Shown here piece after piece: positions 1 to 8,398 of a stretch of 64,000 bases of DNA. The DNA is taken from NCBI RefSeq assembly GCF_003339815.1, contig NZ_PPTT01000010.1, forward strand, positions 1-64,000. The letters run 5' to 3'. This DNA comes from Eggerthella sinensis (GTDB taxonomy: Bacteria; Actinomycetota; Coriobacteriia; Coriobacteriales; Eggerthellaceae). A program made the translations under genes and the position numbers. The notes under the pieces were generated by a model. That model saw only the letters and a list, made by a program, of their open reading frames with translations. It was not told the origin of the DNA and did no database searches. The stretch's first letter is position 1. Each line of letters starts with the position of its first letter.

Positions 1-126
1 TACCCGTTCGGCGGCGGCCTGCACTGCTCCACCGCGGACGTCTTCCGCGAGGGCGAGTGCCTCGACTACTTCCCGAACCGCGTCGCCGACCCGACCCTCA
101 TCCATCCCGAGATGTGGAACGACTAG
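1..126 (+). CDS. C-terminal end of an amidinotransferase-family protein (partial)
   Basis: Only the last 41 codons are inside the window; the frame runs from base 1 to a TAG at 124-126. The segment GGGLHCSTADVFREG resembles the catalytic-cysteine end of glycine amidinotransferase-type enzymes, where a Gly-rich turn precedes the nucleophilic Cys. Members of this guanidino-group-modifying superfamily move or hydrolyse the guanidino group of arginine. The substrate cannot be judged from this fragment. The DMT transporter downstream may move its substrate or product; that is inference from position only. Confidence 0.7.
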   Translation, partial: YPFGGGLHCSTADVFREGECLDYFPNRVADPTLIHPEMWND

Positions 127-180
127 TTCTTGCAGCTTGACCGCTTGTCACTGACAGGATCTGGCACCATTTAGAAGAAA

Positions 181-219
181 GGGGATTCGGTTTGCAAGAG
201 CATTCCGGATCCCCTTTTT
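181..219 (+). terminator. Intrinsic terminator after the amidinotransferase gene
   Basis: A 10-bp stem (181-190 with 205-214, one G-T pair) with a 14-base loop is followed by five T residues. It lies 55 bases after the stop codon and should end the upstream transcript, so the DMT transporter gene must have its own promoter or readthrough. Confidence 0.8.
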
Positions 220-256
220 CATTCCTCAAATCGACAATCACGTACAACTGAGTTCG

Positions 257-373
257 GTCATGTAGGATCAAAGGTAAGACAAGTACCGTCTTCGATTACA
301 CGATCTGTTTCGCATTCGATCTTGCATGACAAGGGCCCCTCACCAGGGGGCTTAGGTGGGGCATATCTTTTTT
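257..373 (+). promoter_or_regulatory. Structured leader with a possible attenuator before the DMT transporter gene
   Basis: The 269 bases between genes hold GTCATG (257-262) able to pair with CATGAC (325-330), enclosing the hairpin AAGAC/GTCTT (276-280/288-292). Next come two mutually exclusive stems. One pairs AAG..CCCCT with AGGGG..CTT (331-353). The other pairs GCCCC-CACC with GGTGGGGC (335-344 with 355-362) and is followed by six T (368-373), just before the ribosome binding site at 386-393. This is the layout of a terminator/antiterminator leader. I cannot match it to a known riboswitch class. Confidence 0.4.
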
Positions 374-395
374 GCTACTGGTTTAAGGAGGACCA

Positions 396-1544
396 ATGGC
401 AGACAACAACAAAGACCTGAAGGTCGGCAAGGACGTGGACGGCTCCGGCGGCTATGAAATGAAGCTGAACCTGGGCACCATCGCCATGCTTGTCTCGGCA
501 ACCGGCATGGGCCTGGTGCCGCTGTTCAGCCGCTGGGCTACGCGCACCGACATGTTCGACGGTGCCGCGGGCTTCAACGCCGGTGACAGCATCGGCGCCC
601 TGATGGCCGTCGGCCGCATGGGCATGGGCGTGCTGTTCTTCGTCATCTTGATGGTGGCCACGCACAAGGTGCACGTGTTCAAGAAGCTCAAGCTGACCCC
701 GGCCATCGCGCTCGGCGGCTTGATGATCGGCATGTCGCTGGCGTGCTACGTCACGTCCACGCTGCTGACCACGATCTCGAACGCGGTTCTGTTCATCTAC
801 ATCGGCCCCGTCATCTGCGTGTTGATGGCTCGCATCTTCCGCAAGGAGCCGATGTCTAAACTGCAATGGATCTGCTTGGCTGCGGTGTTCATCGGCATGC
901 TGTTCGGCGAGGGCCTGCTCGGCTTCGGTGTAGGCGGTGCGGCGTTCGGCATGGACTTCAACCTGGCACCCTCCACGGCCGAGTTCCCGATGAAGGGTAT
1001 CGGCGACGCGTTCGGCTTGGCTTCCGGTGTGTTCTACGGCGCTTCGATGTTCTTCAACGGCTATCGCAAGGACGCCGACACCACGGCTCGTGGCGTGTGG
1101 AACTTCATCTTCGCCGTCATCGGCGCTGGCGTTATCACCATCATCCTGAACTCGCTCGGTGCCAACCCTGGCATGGAGAACTGGGCTCTCAACGTGCACT
1201 TCACCACGTTCAACTGGATCGGCGCGGTGCTGCTGTGGATCATCTGCGGCCCCATCGCTCTGGGCTTCCTGTTGGTGGCTGGCCGCAACCTGCCGGCTGC
1301 TGACTACGGCACCATCGCCTACTGGGAAGTTCCCGTGGCCCTGTTCATCGGCCTGGTCATCTTCGGCGAGCCGTTCACCATCAACACGGCTTTGGGCGCC
1401 GTCCTCATCATCGGCGGCGGTGCTATCCCGTCCGTCAAGGGCATGGTAGCCGGTCGCAAGCACAAGCAAGAGGTTGAGATTCGCGAGAACCTCTCTGCCA
1501 AGCTGCAAGAGGAAGCAGAGAAGGAAGATCTCGATCTCCCCTAG
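396..1544 (+). CDS. DMT-superfamily (EamA-like) transporter
   Basis: The protein is 382 residues with about ten hydrophobic segments starting near residue 25, in two homologous halves. That matches the EamA/drug-metabolite transporter fold, although the family is usually nearer 300 residues. The charged N-terminus and the Lys/Glu-rich C-terminal tail are probably cytoplasmic. The ATG has a strong AAGGAGGA ribosome site. The substrate is unknown; DMT proteins export or import amino acids and other small metabolites. The preceding gene is an amidinotransferase-family enzyme, which suggests but does not prove a guanidino compound. A GGGTGGCC/GGCCACCC hairpin (1603-1636) without a T-run follows the gene. 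Confidence 0.75.
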   Translation: MADNNKDLKVGKDVDGSGGYEMKLNLGTIAMLVSATGMGLVPLFSRWATRTDMFDGAAGFNAGDSIGALMAVGRMGMGVLFFVILMVATHKVHVFKKLKLTPAIALGGLMIGMSLACYVTSTLLTTISNAVLFIYIGPVICVLMARIFRKEPMSKLQWICLAAVFIGMLFGEGLLGFGVGGAAFGMDFNLAPSTAEFPMKGIGDAFGLASGVFYGASMFFNGYRKDADTTARGVWNFIFAVIGAGVITIILNSLGANPGMENWALNVHFTTFNWIGAVLLWIICGPIALGFLLVAGRNLPAADYGTIAYWEVPVALFIGLVIFGEPFTINTALGAVLIIGGGAIPSVKGMVAGRKHKQEVEIRENLSAKLQEEAEKEDLDLP

Positions 1545-1660
1545 GGCTTTCGCTCGACATCTCGGACTCGCTTCCACAGGTGAGGCGGGGGACGTGAAAA
1601 ACGGGTGGCCGGCCGGGCTGAAAACCGCGGCCACCCCGCACTGAGAGGAAGGTGTGGCAC

Positions 1661-2221
1661 ATGAAGATCACGACCAATCTCACGCACATCGCTACCACGA
1701 TTGATTTCGAAGCCGCCAAGAACGAAGAAGAGCTGCAGGCCGCGTTTGCCGCGCAGGGGATTCAGGGCTTCGAGGCCGAGCTCGACATCATGGAGCGCAC
1801 GGAAGAGCATGTGCAGATGGTATCGCTGGAGAAGCTGCTCCAGTTCGCGAAGGCGTCGGGATTGAACGCCGTCACCTACGACGTGACGTACTTCCCGCAT
1901 GCCGATCAGGACGAGGTCAACTACCAGCTCAACCAGCTGGCGCGCGACCTCGAGATCAGCGCCGAAGTCATCCGCGATCTGTGCGCGACCGAGATCCAGG
2001 AGTACCTGGACCTCGACGCCAAGCGCGACGCGAGCGTGCCGGTGCACAGCATCGTGGAGGCGTACACGGGCGGCACGGCGTTCGCCTGGTACGGCATGAA
2101 CGACTACCCGCGCTTGAAGCATGTCATCCTGCGCAAGCTTGCGCAGGGCGGCCAGAAGGCCAAGCACAACTTCATCATGCGCGCGAGCAAGGCGCAGGTG
2201 GATCTGCTCGAAGATTACTGA
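1661..2221 (+). CDS. Conserved-looking protein of unknown function
   Basis: I do not recognise this 186-residue soluble, acidic protein. It has no signal peptide, membrane segment or cysteine cluster. It looks mostly alpha-helical, with an EEELQAAF segment near residue 20 and a C-terminal basic stretch (residues about 150-180). The ATG at 1661 is preferred over the in-frame GTG at 1652 because AGGAAGG ends about eight bases before it. Coding character is supported by a strong GC-rich third position and by the strong terminator behind it. It may be cotranscribed with the DMT transporter 117 bases upstream. Confidence 0.7.
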   Translation: MKITTNLTHIATTIDFEAAKNEEELQAAFAAQGIQGFEAELDIMERTEEHVQMVSLEKLLQFAKASGLNAVTYDVTYFPHADQDEVNYQLNQLARDLEISAEVIRDLCATEIQEYLDLDAKRDASVPVHSIVEAYTGGTAFAWYGMNDYPRLKHVILRKLAQGGQKAKHNFIMRASKAQVDLLEDY

Positions 2222-2317
2222 TCGCGCGGTTTGCGACCGGAGACTTCGGGTTGCCTGCCAGCCTGTCGATGAGAACGCAGTTTGTCATTAATCTATGCGT
2301 TTCATAAGGCATTTTAG

Positions 2318-2357
2318 GTGGAGCCCGTTTGCTGCAAAACGGGCTCCACGCCTTTTT
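2318..2357 (+). terminator. Strong intrinsic terminator
   Basis: GTGGAGCCCGTTT pairs with AAAACGGGCTCCAC around a small GCTGC loop (2318-2349) and is followed by GCC and five T. It ends transcription of the unknown gene upstream. Confidence 0.9.
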
Positions 2358-2399
2358 CGGAGCCTCCGTTCGCCCGTTCAATCCTTAGGGAAATGTAAC

Positions 2400-2434
2400 A
2401 GCTTCGCTAAGAGAAGCTGATAGTGCGGTATGAT
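2400..2434 (+). promoter_or_regulatory. Possible promoter with inverted repeat before the MHS transporter
   Basis: TATGAT (2429-2434) fits a -10 box, but no good -35 is visible. The inverted repeat AGCTTC-N7-GAAGCT (2400-2418) lies just upstream and could be an operator. The rest of the 2358-2546 leader contains GGTAA/TTACC (2443-2457) and GGCAG/CTGCC hairpins but no open reading frame. Confidence 0.35.
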
Positions 2435-2546
2435 AACCTCAGGTAAAGGCGTTACCCGATCAAAAAGGGGGCTTCTTTGGAGCACCAAATACGCCGGCAG
2501 TTTGCTTGCATTCCAAACGAAGCTGCCAAGTTCTTAGGGGACTACC

Positions 2547-3851
2547 ATGGAATCTAATCAGACTATTGACCAACGTTCCACCATCAAGAAAGTAGCCGTT
2601 TCATCGTTCCTTGGAAACTTCATCGAATGGTTCGACTACGCAACGTACTCGTACTTCGCGGTGGTCATCGCCAACGTGTTCTTCCCTGGCGACGACCCCT
2701 CCCTGGCGCTCATGCAGACGTTCGCGGTGTTCGCGCTTTCGTTCCTGCTGCGCCCCATCGGCGCCATCTTCTGGGGCAGCATGGGCGACAAAAAGGGCCG
2801 CAAGTGGGCGCTTTCCACGTCCATCTTCCTCATGACGGGCGCCACGTTCTGCATCGGCTTGCTGCCGGGCTACCTGGCCATCGGCTTGGCCGCCCCCATC
2901 TTGCTGCTGTTGCTCCGCATGATTCAGGGCTTTTCGGCTTCCGGCGAGTACGCCGGCGCCGCAACGTTCCTGGCCGAGTACGCTCCCGCGAACAAGCGCG
3001 GCGTGTACTGCTCGCTCGTGCCGGCTTCGACGGCCGTCGGCCTGCTGGTGGGCTCGACGTTCGCCACCATCATGTACACGATCCTGCCTGACGCAGCCGT
3101 GAACGAGTGGGGCTGGCGCATCCCGTTCTTGCTGGCCGGACCGCTGGGCCTTATCGCTCACTACATCCGTACCAAGCTCGAGGATTCGCCGACGTACCAG
3201 GAAATGCAGAAGGCCATGACCAAGGCCGACGACTCGAACCATCCCATTCGCGACCTGTTCAGGAATCACCTGCGCGAGCTCATCATCTCGTTCGGCGCTG
3301 CCATGCTGAACGCGGTGGGCTTCTATGTGGTGCTCACGTACCTGCCGGTGTACTTGGAGACGGTGGTTATGATGCCGGCGAACGAATCGTCGTTGATCAC
3401 CACCATCTGTTTGATCGCATATGTGGCGTTCATCTTCGGCAGCGGGCATCTGTCCGATAAGTTCGGGCGCAAGAAGATGCTCATCATCGCATGCGTGTCG
3501 TTCATCGTGCTCACGGTGCCGGCGTTCATGCTGCTGAACACGGCGCAGTTCTGGACCGTGCTGGCCGTCGAGCTGGTTATGTGCCTGGCGCTCACCATCA
3601 ACGACGGTACGCTGTCGAGCTACCTGACCGAGACGTTCCCGACGGCTGTGCGCTACACCGGTTTCGCGCTGTCGTTCAACCTGGCGAACGCCCTGTTCGG
3701 CGGCTCTGCTTCGTTCATCTCGACCGCGCTCATTGCCGCTACCGGTTCCAACCTCGCGCCCGCCTGGTACATGGTCGGTGTGTCTTGTATCGCGCTGGTG
3801 GCGATGATACTATCTCATGAGCACACAGGTAAGGAGCTGTCCGACGTTTAA
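2547..3851 (+). CDS. MFS transporter, metabolite:H+ symporter (ProP/MHS) type
   Basis: The 434-residue protein has twelve predicted membrane segments. Its N-terminus (FIEWFDYATYSYFA, about residue 25) is characteristic of the MHS branch, which imports osmolytes or carboxylates with protons. The MFS loop signature GSMGDKKGRKWAL follows near residue 80, and RMIQGFSASGEYAG near residue 125 matches the family's TM4 region. A second GHLSDKFGRKK copy near residue 300 marks the start of the second half. The gene stands alone between a terminator and hairpins. The TetR gene downstream on the same strand may regulate it. The substrate cannot be read from the sequence. Confidence 0.85.
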   Translation: MESNQTIDQRSTIKKVAVSSFLGNFIEWFDYATYSYFAVVIANVFFPGDDPSLALMQTFAVFALSFLLRPIGAIFWGSMGDKKGRKWALSTSIFLMTGATFCIGLLPGYLAIGLAAPILLLLLRMIQGFSASGEYAGAATFLAEYAPANKRGVYCSLVPASTAVGLLVGSTFATIMYTILPDAAVNEWGWRIPFLLAGPLGLIAHYIRTKLEDSPTYQEMQKAMTKADDSNHPIRDLFRNHLRELIISFGAAMLNAVGFYVVLTYLPVYLETVVMMPANESSLITTICLIAYVAFIFGSGHLSDKFGRKKMLIIACVSFIVLTVPAFMLLNTAQFWTVLAVELVMCLALTINDGTLSSYLTETFPTAVRYTGFALSFNLANALFGGSASFISTALIAATGSNLAPAWYMVGVSCIALVAMILSHEHTGKELSDV

Positions 3852-3874
3852 GGCCTGATGGCCTGCACTGATGA

Positions 3875-3950
3875 CCGCTCGCCGTTTCACTGAGCGAGCG
3901 GACTGTGGATACAACGGGCGCCGTCCGAGACCTGAAGGTCCGGGCGGCGC
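3875..3950 (+). terminator. Two tandem GC-rich hairpins after the MHS transporter
   Basis: CCGCTCG/CGAGCGG (3875-3881 with 3895-3901) is followed by GCGCCGTCCG/CGGGCGGCGC (3918-3927 with 3941-3950, one wobble). Neither has a T-run, so they may weaken rather than stop transcription into the TetR gene that starts 49 bases later. Confidence 0.45.
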
Positions 3951-3998
3951 TCGCTCATGAGAGGGCGTTTTCGCGCCATCCGTTTGAGGGAGGACCGT

Positions 3999-4598
3999 AT
4001 GGCCGAAACATCGCAGACGCCGAAGTCTTTGAAGGCGCAAATCACGCGCACCTCGCTTGTGCTTGCTGCCGCCGCGCTGCTGCGCGAGCAGGGGCCGAAA
4101 GCCGTCACCTACCGTAAGGTTGCGAAGTGGGCCGGCGCGGCTTCGTCGTCGGTGGGGTACTACTTCGACTCCGTGACGCAGTTGCTGCACGAAGCGGGTC
4201 GCTACAACATCCAACTGTGGGCCGAACGTGCCGAGAAGGCAGCGTCTGCCGCGGAAGGGCTCGATCGCGACGAGTGCCGCGAGCGCGTGACCGACCTGCT
4301 CATTCGCGCGTGCCTACCGGACGAGTCGGTGGTGCCCTCGGCGCACTACGCGCAGCTCATTGCCGCTGCCGAGTCCGATGTGGTCACCGAGGCCTATCAG
4401 AAGGGGCGCGTGTCGCTCGACGCCGCCATCGAGCGCATTCTGTCGCATGCCGGCATCGAGATGCCGCCGCGCATGGTGGGCACCGTCGTAGACGGTGCGG
4501 CCGTGGCCGCCATCTCGGAGGGTTACGATGTGCGCAAGTTCTCAACCGACATTCTGCAAGGGGCCATCGACACGTACGTGAAGGCTGCCAACGCCTAA
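3999..4598 (+). CDS. TetR-family transcriptional regulator
   Basis: The 199-residue protein starts at an ATG preceded by GAGGGAGGA; an upstream in-frame ATG (3957) would add 14 residues without a ribosome site. Residues about 15-60 form the TetR helix-turn-helix, with the typical alternation ALLREQGPKAVTYRKVAKWAG then SSVGYYFDSVTQLL, where YYF is the usual end of the DNA-recognition region. The C-terminal half (residues 70-199) is helical and would hold the ligand pocket. Likely targets are its own gene and the MHS transporter upstream. Confidence 0.85.
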   Translation: MAETSQTPKSLKAQITRTSLVLAAAALLREQGPKAVTYRKVAKWAGAASSSVGYYFDSVTQLLHEAGRYNIQLWAERAEKAASAAEGLDRDECRERVTDLLIRACLPDESVVPSAHYAQLIAAAESDVVTEAYQKGRVSLDAAIERILSHAGIEMPPRMVGTVVDGAAVAAISEGYDVRKFSTDILQGAIDTYVKAANA

Positions 4599-4665
4599 GC
4601 GATGACGGCACGCTGGGCCGCGTGACGGTCGAGCGCTGCGCCCAGTACTCTAGCAACTCACATTT

Positions 4666-4710
4666 CGGCGACGGGAGGGTGAACGCCCTGCCGTCGCCGA
4701 TTTTCTTTTC
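4666..4710 (+). terminator. Intrinsic terminator after tetR
   Basis: CGGCGACGG (4666-4674) pairs with CCGTCGCCG (4691-4699), with an inner AGGG/CCCT extension, and is followed by the T-rich ATTTTCTTTT. Confidence 0.85.
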
Positions 4711-4748
4711 CTGCCATCTGTTAGAACGTGAGGAAGAAACGTTCGTAT

Positions 4749-4789
4749 GCGATGTCGCGCCGCTGCAGTTGTGAGCGGCGCGACATCGC
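4749..4789 (+). promoter_or_regulatory. Perfect 16-bp hairpin in the gadC leader
   Basis: GCGATGTCGCGCCGCT (4749-4764) is an exact inverted copy of 4774-4789, with a 9-base loop. It ends 30 bases before the gadC start and has no T-run behind it, so it is not a standard terminator. It could protect the 5' end, control translation, or be a protein-binding site. Confidence 0.6.
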
Positions 4790-4819
4790 GTCAGAGGTGA
4801 GGAAAGGAGTTGAGGCGGC

Positions 4820-6820
4820 ATGAGCGATCCTCGTCAAGCAGAAGCGGGCCCCGTCGGCCAAGTGAGCCGCCCGACGTTCAAGCGCACGCTGACGTTCTTC
4901 GGGTTCTTCGCCATCACGGCTTCCATGGTGATGACGGTGTACGAGTACCCGTCGTTCGCCACATCGGGATTCCAGCTGGTGTTCTTCCTGATCGTGGGCG
5001 GCATCCTGTGGTTCTTGCCCGTCGCGCTGTGCGCGGCTGAGATGGCCACGGTGAAGGGGTGGGAGTCGGGCGGCATTTTCGCCTGGGTTGGCAACACGCT
5101 GGGAAGGCGGTGGGGCTTCGCCGCGCTGTTCTTCCAGTGGTTCCAGATCACCGTCGGCTTCGTCACCATGGCGTTCTTCATTCTGGCGGCGCTCGCGTAC
5201 GTGTTCAAGTGGGACGCGCTGTACAACAACCCGCTGGTGATGTTCTTCGGCGTGGCGGCCATCGTATGGCTGCTCACGCTGACGCAGCTGGGCGGCACGA
5301 AGTACACGGCGCGCATCTCGAAGGTGGGCTTCGTGGGCGGCATCATCGTGCCGGTGCTCGTGCTGCTGGCAGGGTTGATCTACTACTTCGCCACGGGCGG
5401 GGCTTCGCAGATCACCTTCGACGTGGGCACGTTCGTGCCCGACTTCAGCAAGGTGGACACGCTGGTCATCTTCGCGTCGTTCATCCTGGCGTACATGGGC
5501 GTCGAGGCGTCGGCGTCGCACGTGAACGAGCTGAAGAACCCGAACCGCAACTATCCGTTGGCCATGATCGTTCTGGCCATCCTCACCATCGCGCTCGATG
5601 CGTTGGGCGGCTTGGCCGTGGCCACGACGCTGCCGGCGTCGGTGCTGGACGGCAACCTGTCGTTCGGCGTGATCGAGGCGTTCCGCGCCATCTTCGTGCA
5701 GCACATCGGGCCCTCCTTGGGCTGGGTGGTGTTCGTAGTGGCGCTGCTGCTGGCGCTCGGCGTGCTGGCCGAGATCTCGGCCTGGATCGTGGGTCCGTCG
5801 CGCGCGCTGCTCGATACGGCGCATGACGGCATCCTGCCGCCGTCGTTCAAGAAGGTGAACAAGCACGGCGTGTCGGTGAAGACCGTCGTGGTGCAGGCCA
5901 TCATCGTCACCGTGTGGGACGCGGTGCTGTGCGGGTCCATCGCGCTGTCGGGCGGGTCGAGCTCGTCGGTGGGCTACCTCACGGCAATCGGCCTGACGGT
6001 GGTCATCTACCTGGTGGGATACGTGCTGTTCTTCCTGGGATACTTCGTCCTCATCTTCAAGAAGAAGAACCTGCAGCGTTCGTTCCAGCTGCCGGGCGGC
6101 ACGCCGTTCAAGGCCATCGTGGCGGGCGCGGGCCTGATCATGACCGTGGCGACGCTGATCATCTCGTTCTTCCCGTCGTCGAACCTGAGCGCGCAGGCGA
6201 ACCAGGTATACCAAGCCACGTTGGGCGTTGCGTTCGTTATCTCGGTGGCCATCCCGTTCGTCATCTACGGGCTGCGGCATCGGTGGGCGCCGAAGGGCGG
6301 CACGCTGGCGGCCGTTGGAGCGACGGGCGCGGCGGGTGCGGCGGCGATGAACGCTGCTGCGACCTCGGGGTCTGCCGGTGTGGCCGCGCGTCCTGCGAGC
6401 CCGGCGCAGGGCACGCACGCGCCAACCGGCGCCCCCGCTGCACCCGGTGCGCACGCGGCGACGGGCCCGGGTAGCTCGGGGCCCATCAACAAGCGCACGA
6501 AGGCGCGCGACGCCATGGGCGGGCAGCGGCCGGCCGGTGCGAGCGCCGGGAGCAGCGGCGTCGTTGCCGGCAGCGGGTTGGGCGAACGCGTGGCGCACGG
6601 CATTTCGGCCGTGGTGGTCAGCGTGACCAGTCGCCCGCCGGGCCCGATTCCCGTCGACGCGAAAGAGCCGCAGATCGCTGCCGACCCGCTGCGCACGCCC
6701 GGCGTGGAGGACACGCCCGAGGCGCAGCAGGCAGAGGACGCGGCACGGGATGTGCCGCAGGACAAGGAGCAGGACGCGCCGCAGGACGCGGTCGAAAACG
6801 CGCCGCAGGACAAGAAATAG
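4820..6820 (+). CDS. gadC: GadC-like glutamate:GABA antiporter (APC superfamily)
   Basis: The first roughly 490 of 666 residues carry twelve hydrophobic segments of the APC fold. The N-terminal TM1 region (FFAITASMVMTVYEYPSFA) and GGIFAWVGNTLGRRWGF fit the glutamate:GABA antiporter branch. The assignment rests mainly on the glutamate decarboxylase gene 27 bases downstream: GadC exchanges external glutamate for GABA made by GadB, using up a cytoplasmic proton per cycle. Residues 490-666 are an unusual Ala/Gly/Pro-rich then Glu/Asp/Gln-rich tail. The E. coli protein has only a short C-terminal plug, so this tail is much longer. The start follows AAGGAG. Confidence 0.85.
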   Translation: MSDPRQAEAGPVGQVSRPTFKRTLTFFGFFAITASMVMTVYEYPSFATSGFQLVFFLIVGGILWFLPVALCAAEMATVKGWESGGIFAWVGNTLGRRWGFAALFFQWFQITVGFVTMAFFILAALAYVFKWDALYNNPLVMFFGVAAIVWLLTLTQLGGTKYTARISKVGFVGGIIVPVLVLLAGLIYYFATGGASQITFDVGTFVPDFSKVDTLVIFASFILAYMGVEASASHVNELKNPNRNYPLAMIVLAILTIALDALGGLAVATTLPASVLDGNLSFGVIEAFRAIFVQHIGPSLGWVVFVVALLLALGVLAEISAWIVGPSRALLDTAHDGILPPSFKKVNKHGVSVKTVVVQAIIVTVWDAVLCGSIALSGGSSSSVGYLTAIGLTVVIYLVGYVLFFLGYFVLIFKKKNLQRSFQLPGGTPFKAIVAGAGLIMTVATLIISFFPSSNLSAQANQVYQATLGVAFVISVAIPFVIYGLRHRWAPKGGTLAAVGATGAAGAAAMNAAATSGSAGVAARPASPAQGTHAPTGAPAAPGAHAATGPGSSGPINKRTKARDAMGGQRPAGASAGSSGVVAGSGLGERVAHGISAVVVSVTSRPPGPIPVDAKEPQIAADPLRTPGVEDTPEAQQAEDAARDVPQDKEQDAPQDAVENAPQDKK

Positions 6821-6847
6821 CAAGCATCGAAGCCAGAGGAGGCATCT

Positions 6848-8338
6848 ATGAAGGAGCAAACGAGCACAAGCAAGATTCTGGACGGCATGGACGAGGGCAC
6901 GAAGTACTCCACCCCCATCTTCGGTTCCGAGGCATCCGACGTGGCCATGCCGCGCACAGAGATGAACGACAATCCCGTGGAGCCGCGCATCGCCTACGAG
7001 ATGATCAAGGAGTACCTGTCCATCGAGGGTAACGCCACGCAGAACCTCACCACGTTCTGCCAGACGTACATGGAGCCCATGGCCACGAAGATCATGGCCG
7101 AGACGATGGAGAAGAATGCCATCGACAAGGACGAGTACCCCATGACGGCCGACCTCGAGAACCGCTGCGTGGCCATGATTGGCAACCTGTGGCATGCCGA
7201 CCCGGCCGAGCAGCCCATGGGCACGTCCACCGTCGGCTCGTCCGAGGCGTGCATGCTGGGCGGTTTGGGCATGCTGTTCCGCTGGAAGAAGCTGGCGAAG
7301 GACGCGGGCATCGATATCTACACGTCGCAGCGTCCGAACCTGGTCATTTCCTCAGGCTATCAGGTATGTTGGGAGAAGTTCTGCCGCTATTGGGACGTCG
7401 AAATGCGCCTCGTGCCGCTTGAGAAGGACCACCTGTCGCTGAACATGGACACGGTCATGGACTACGTGGACGACCATACCATCGGCATTGCGGCCATCCT
7501 GGGCATCACGTACACCGGCAAGTTCGACGACGTGCAGAAGCTCAACGAACTGGTGGAGGCCTACAACCAGCAGCATCCGAAGCTGCCCATCCGCATTCAT
7601 GTGGACGGCGCGTCGGGCGGCATGTTCGCCCCGTTCGTCGAACCTGACCTGGTGTGGGACTTCCAGCTGAAGAACGTGTGGTCCATCAACTGCTCCGGCC
7701 ACAAGTACGGTCTCGTGTACCCCGGCATCGGCTGGGTGGTGTGGCGCAGCAAGGAGGCGCTGCCCGAGGACCTCATCTTCTGGGTGAGCTATCTCGGCGG
7801 CGAAGAGGCCACCATGGCCATCAACTTCTCGCGCAGCGCGTCGCAGATCGTGGGCCAGTACTACGTGCTCATGCGCAACGGCTTCGAGGGCTTCAAGGAG
7901 ATTCAGGAGCGCACGCTCGACGTGGCGCGCTACCTGGCTGCCGAGCTCAAGGAGATGGACTTGTTCGAAATCTACGAGGACGCGTCGCATATTCCCATCG
8001 TGTGCTGGGGCCTCAAGGACGATGCGGGCGTGGAGTGGTCGCTGTACGACCTGTCCGACCGCCTGCGCATGAGCGGTTGGCTGGTGCCCGCGTACCCGAT
8101 GCCCGCCGACATGCAGGACACCACGGTCCAGCGCGTCGTGGCGCGCGCCGACTTTTCCATGCAGCTGTGCATCCGCCTCGTGAAGGACATGAAGAAGGAA
8201 ATCGACACGCTGAACAAGGCGAAGTTCGTCACCGGCAACACGCAGGGCGTCATCCGCACCGGCTTCAACCACGGCGGCCGCTCCGCCGTCGACCACGGCG
8301 ACGACGTGCAGACGAAGGCTCCCACGCCGCAGAAGTAG
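6848..8338 (+). CDS. gadB: Glutamate decarboxylase (PLP-dependent)
   Basis: The 496-residue protein is a group II PLP decarboxylase that converts glutamate to GABA and CO2 in the cytoplasm, consuming a proton. The PLP lysine is in NCSGHKYG (Lys about 286). The preceding HVDGASGGMFAPF (about residue 250) contains the Asp that contacts the cofactor. GTSTVGSSEACMLGG (about residue 125) is the family's substrate/PLP phosphate segment. The length is close to the 466-500 usual for GadB. It forms an operon with gadC (27-base gap) and ends at a strong terminator. Acid tolerance and proton consumption are the expected roles. Confidence 0.95.
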   Translation: MKEQTSTSKILDGMDEGTKYSTPIFGSEASDVAMPRTEMNDNPVEPRIAYEMIKEYLSIEGNATQNLTTFCQTYMEPMATKIMAETMEKNAIDKDEYPMTADLENRCVAMIGNLWHADPAEQPMGTSTVGSSEACMLGGLGMLFRWKKLAKDAGIDIYTSQRPNLVISSGYQVCWEKFCRYWDVEMRLVPLEKDHLSLNMDTVMDYVDDHTIGIAAILGITYTGKFDDVQKLNELVEAYNQQHPKLPIRIHVDGASGGMFAPFVEPDLVWDFQLKNVWSINCSGHKYGLVYPGIGWVVWRSKEALPEDLIFWVSYLGGEEATMAINFSRSASQIVGQYYVLMRNGFEGFKEIQERTLDVARYLAAELKEMDLFEIYEDASHIPIVCWGLKDDAGVEWSLYDLSDRLRMSGWLVPAYPMPADMQDTTVQRVVARADFSMQLCIRLVKDMKKEIDTLNKAKFVTGNTQGVIRTGFNHGGRSAVDHGDDVQTKAPTPQK

Positions 8339-8348
8339 CCCCAACCCC

Positions 8349-8384
8349 AAGCGCCCCGACCACACGGCCGGGGCGCTTGTTTTG
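8349..8384 (+). terminator. Intrinsic terminator after gadB
   Basis: AAGCGCCCCG (8349-8358) pairs with CGGGGCGCTT (8369-8378) and is followed by GTTTTG. Confidence 0.85.
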
Positions 8385-8398
8385 TGGTGCGTGGCGTC

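Noticed and set aside
4721-7195. 824-residue open frame on the minus strand opposite gadC
   Set aside because: It is His/Arg-rich shadow sequence caused by GC-rich third positions, with no recognisable domain, and lies exactly over well-supported gadC and gadB.
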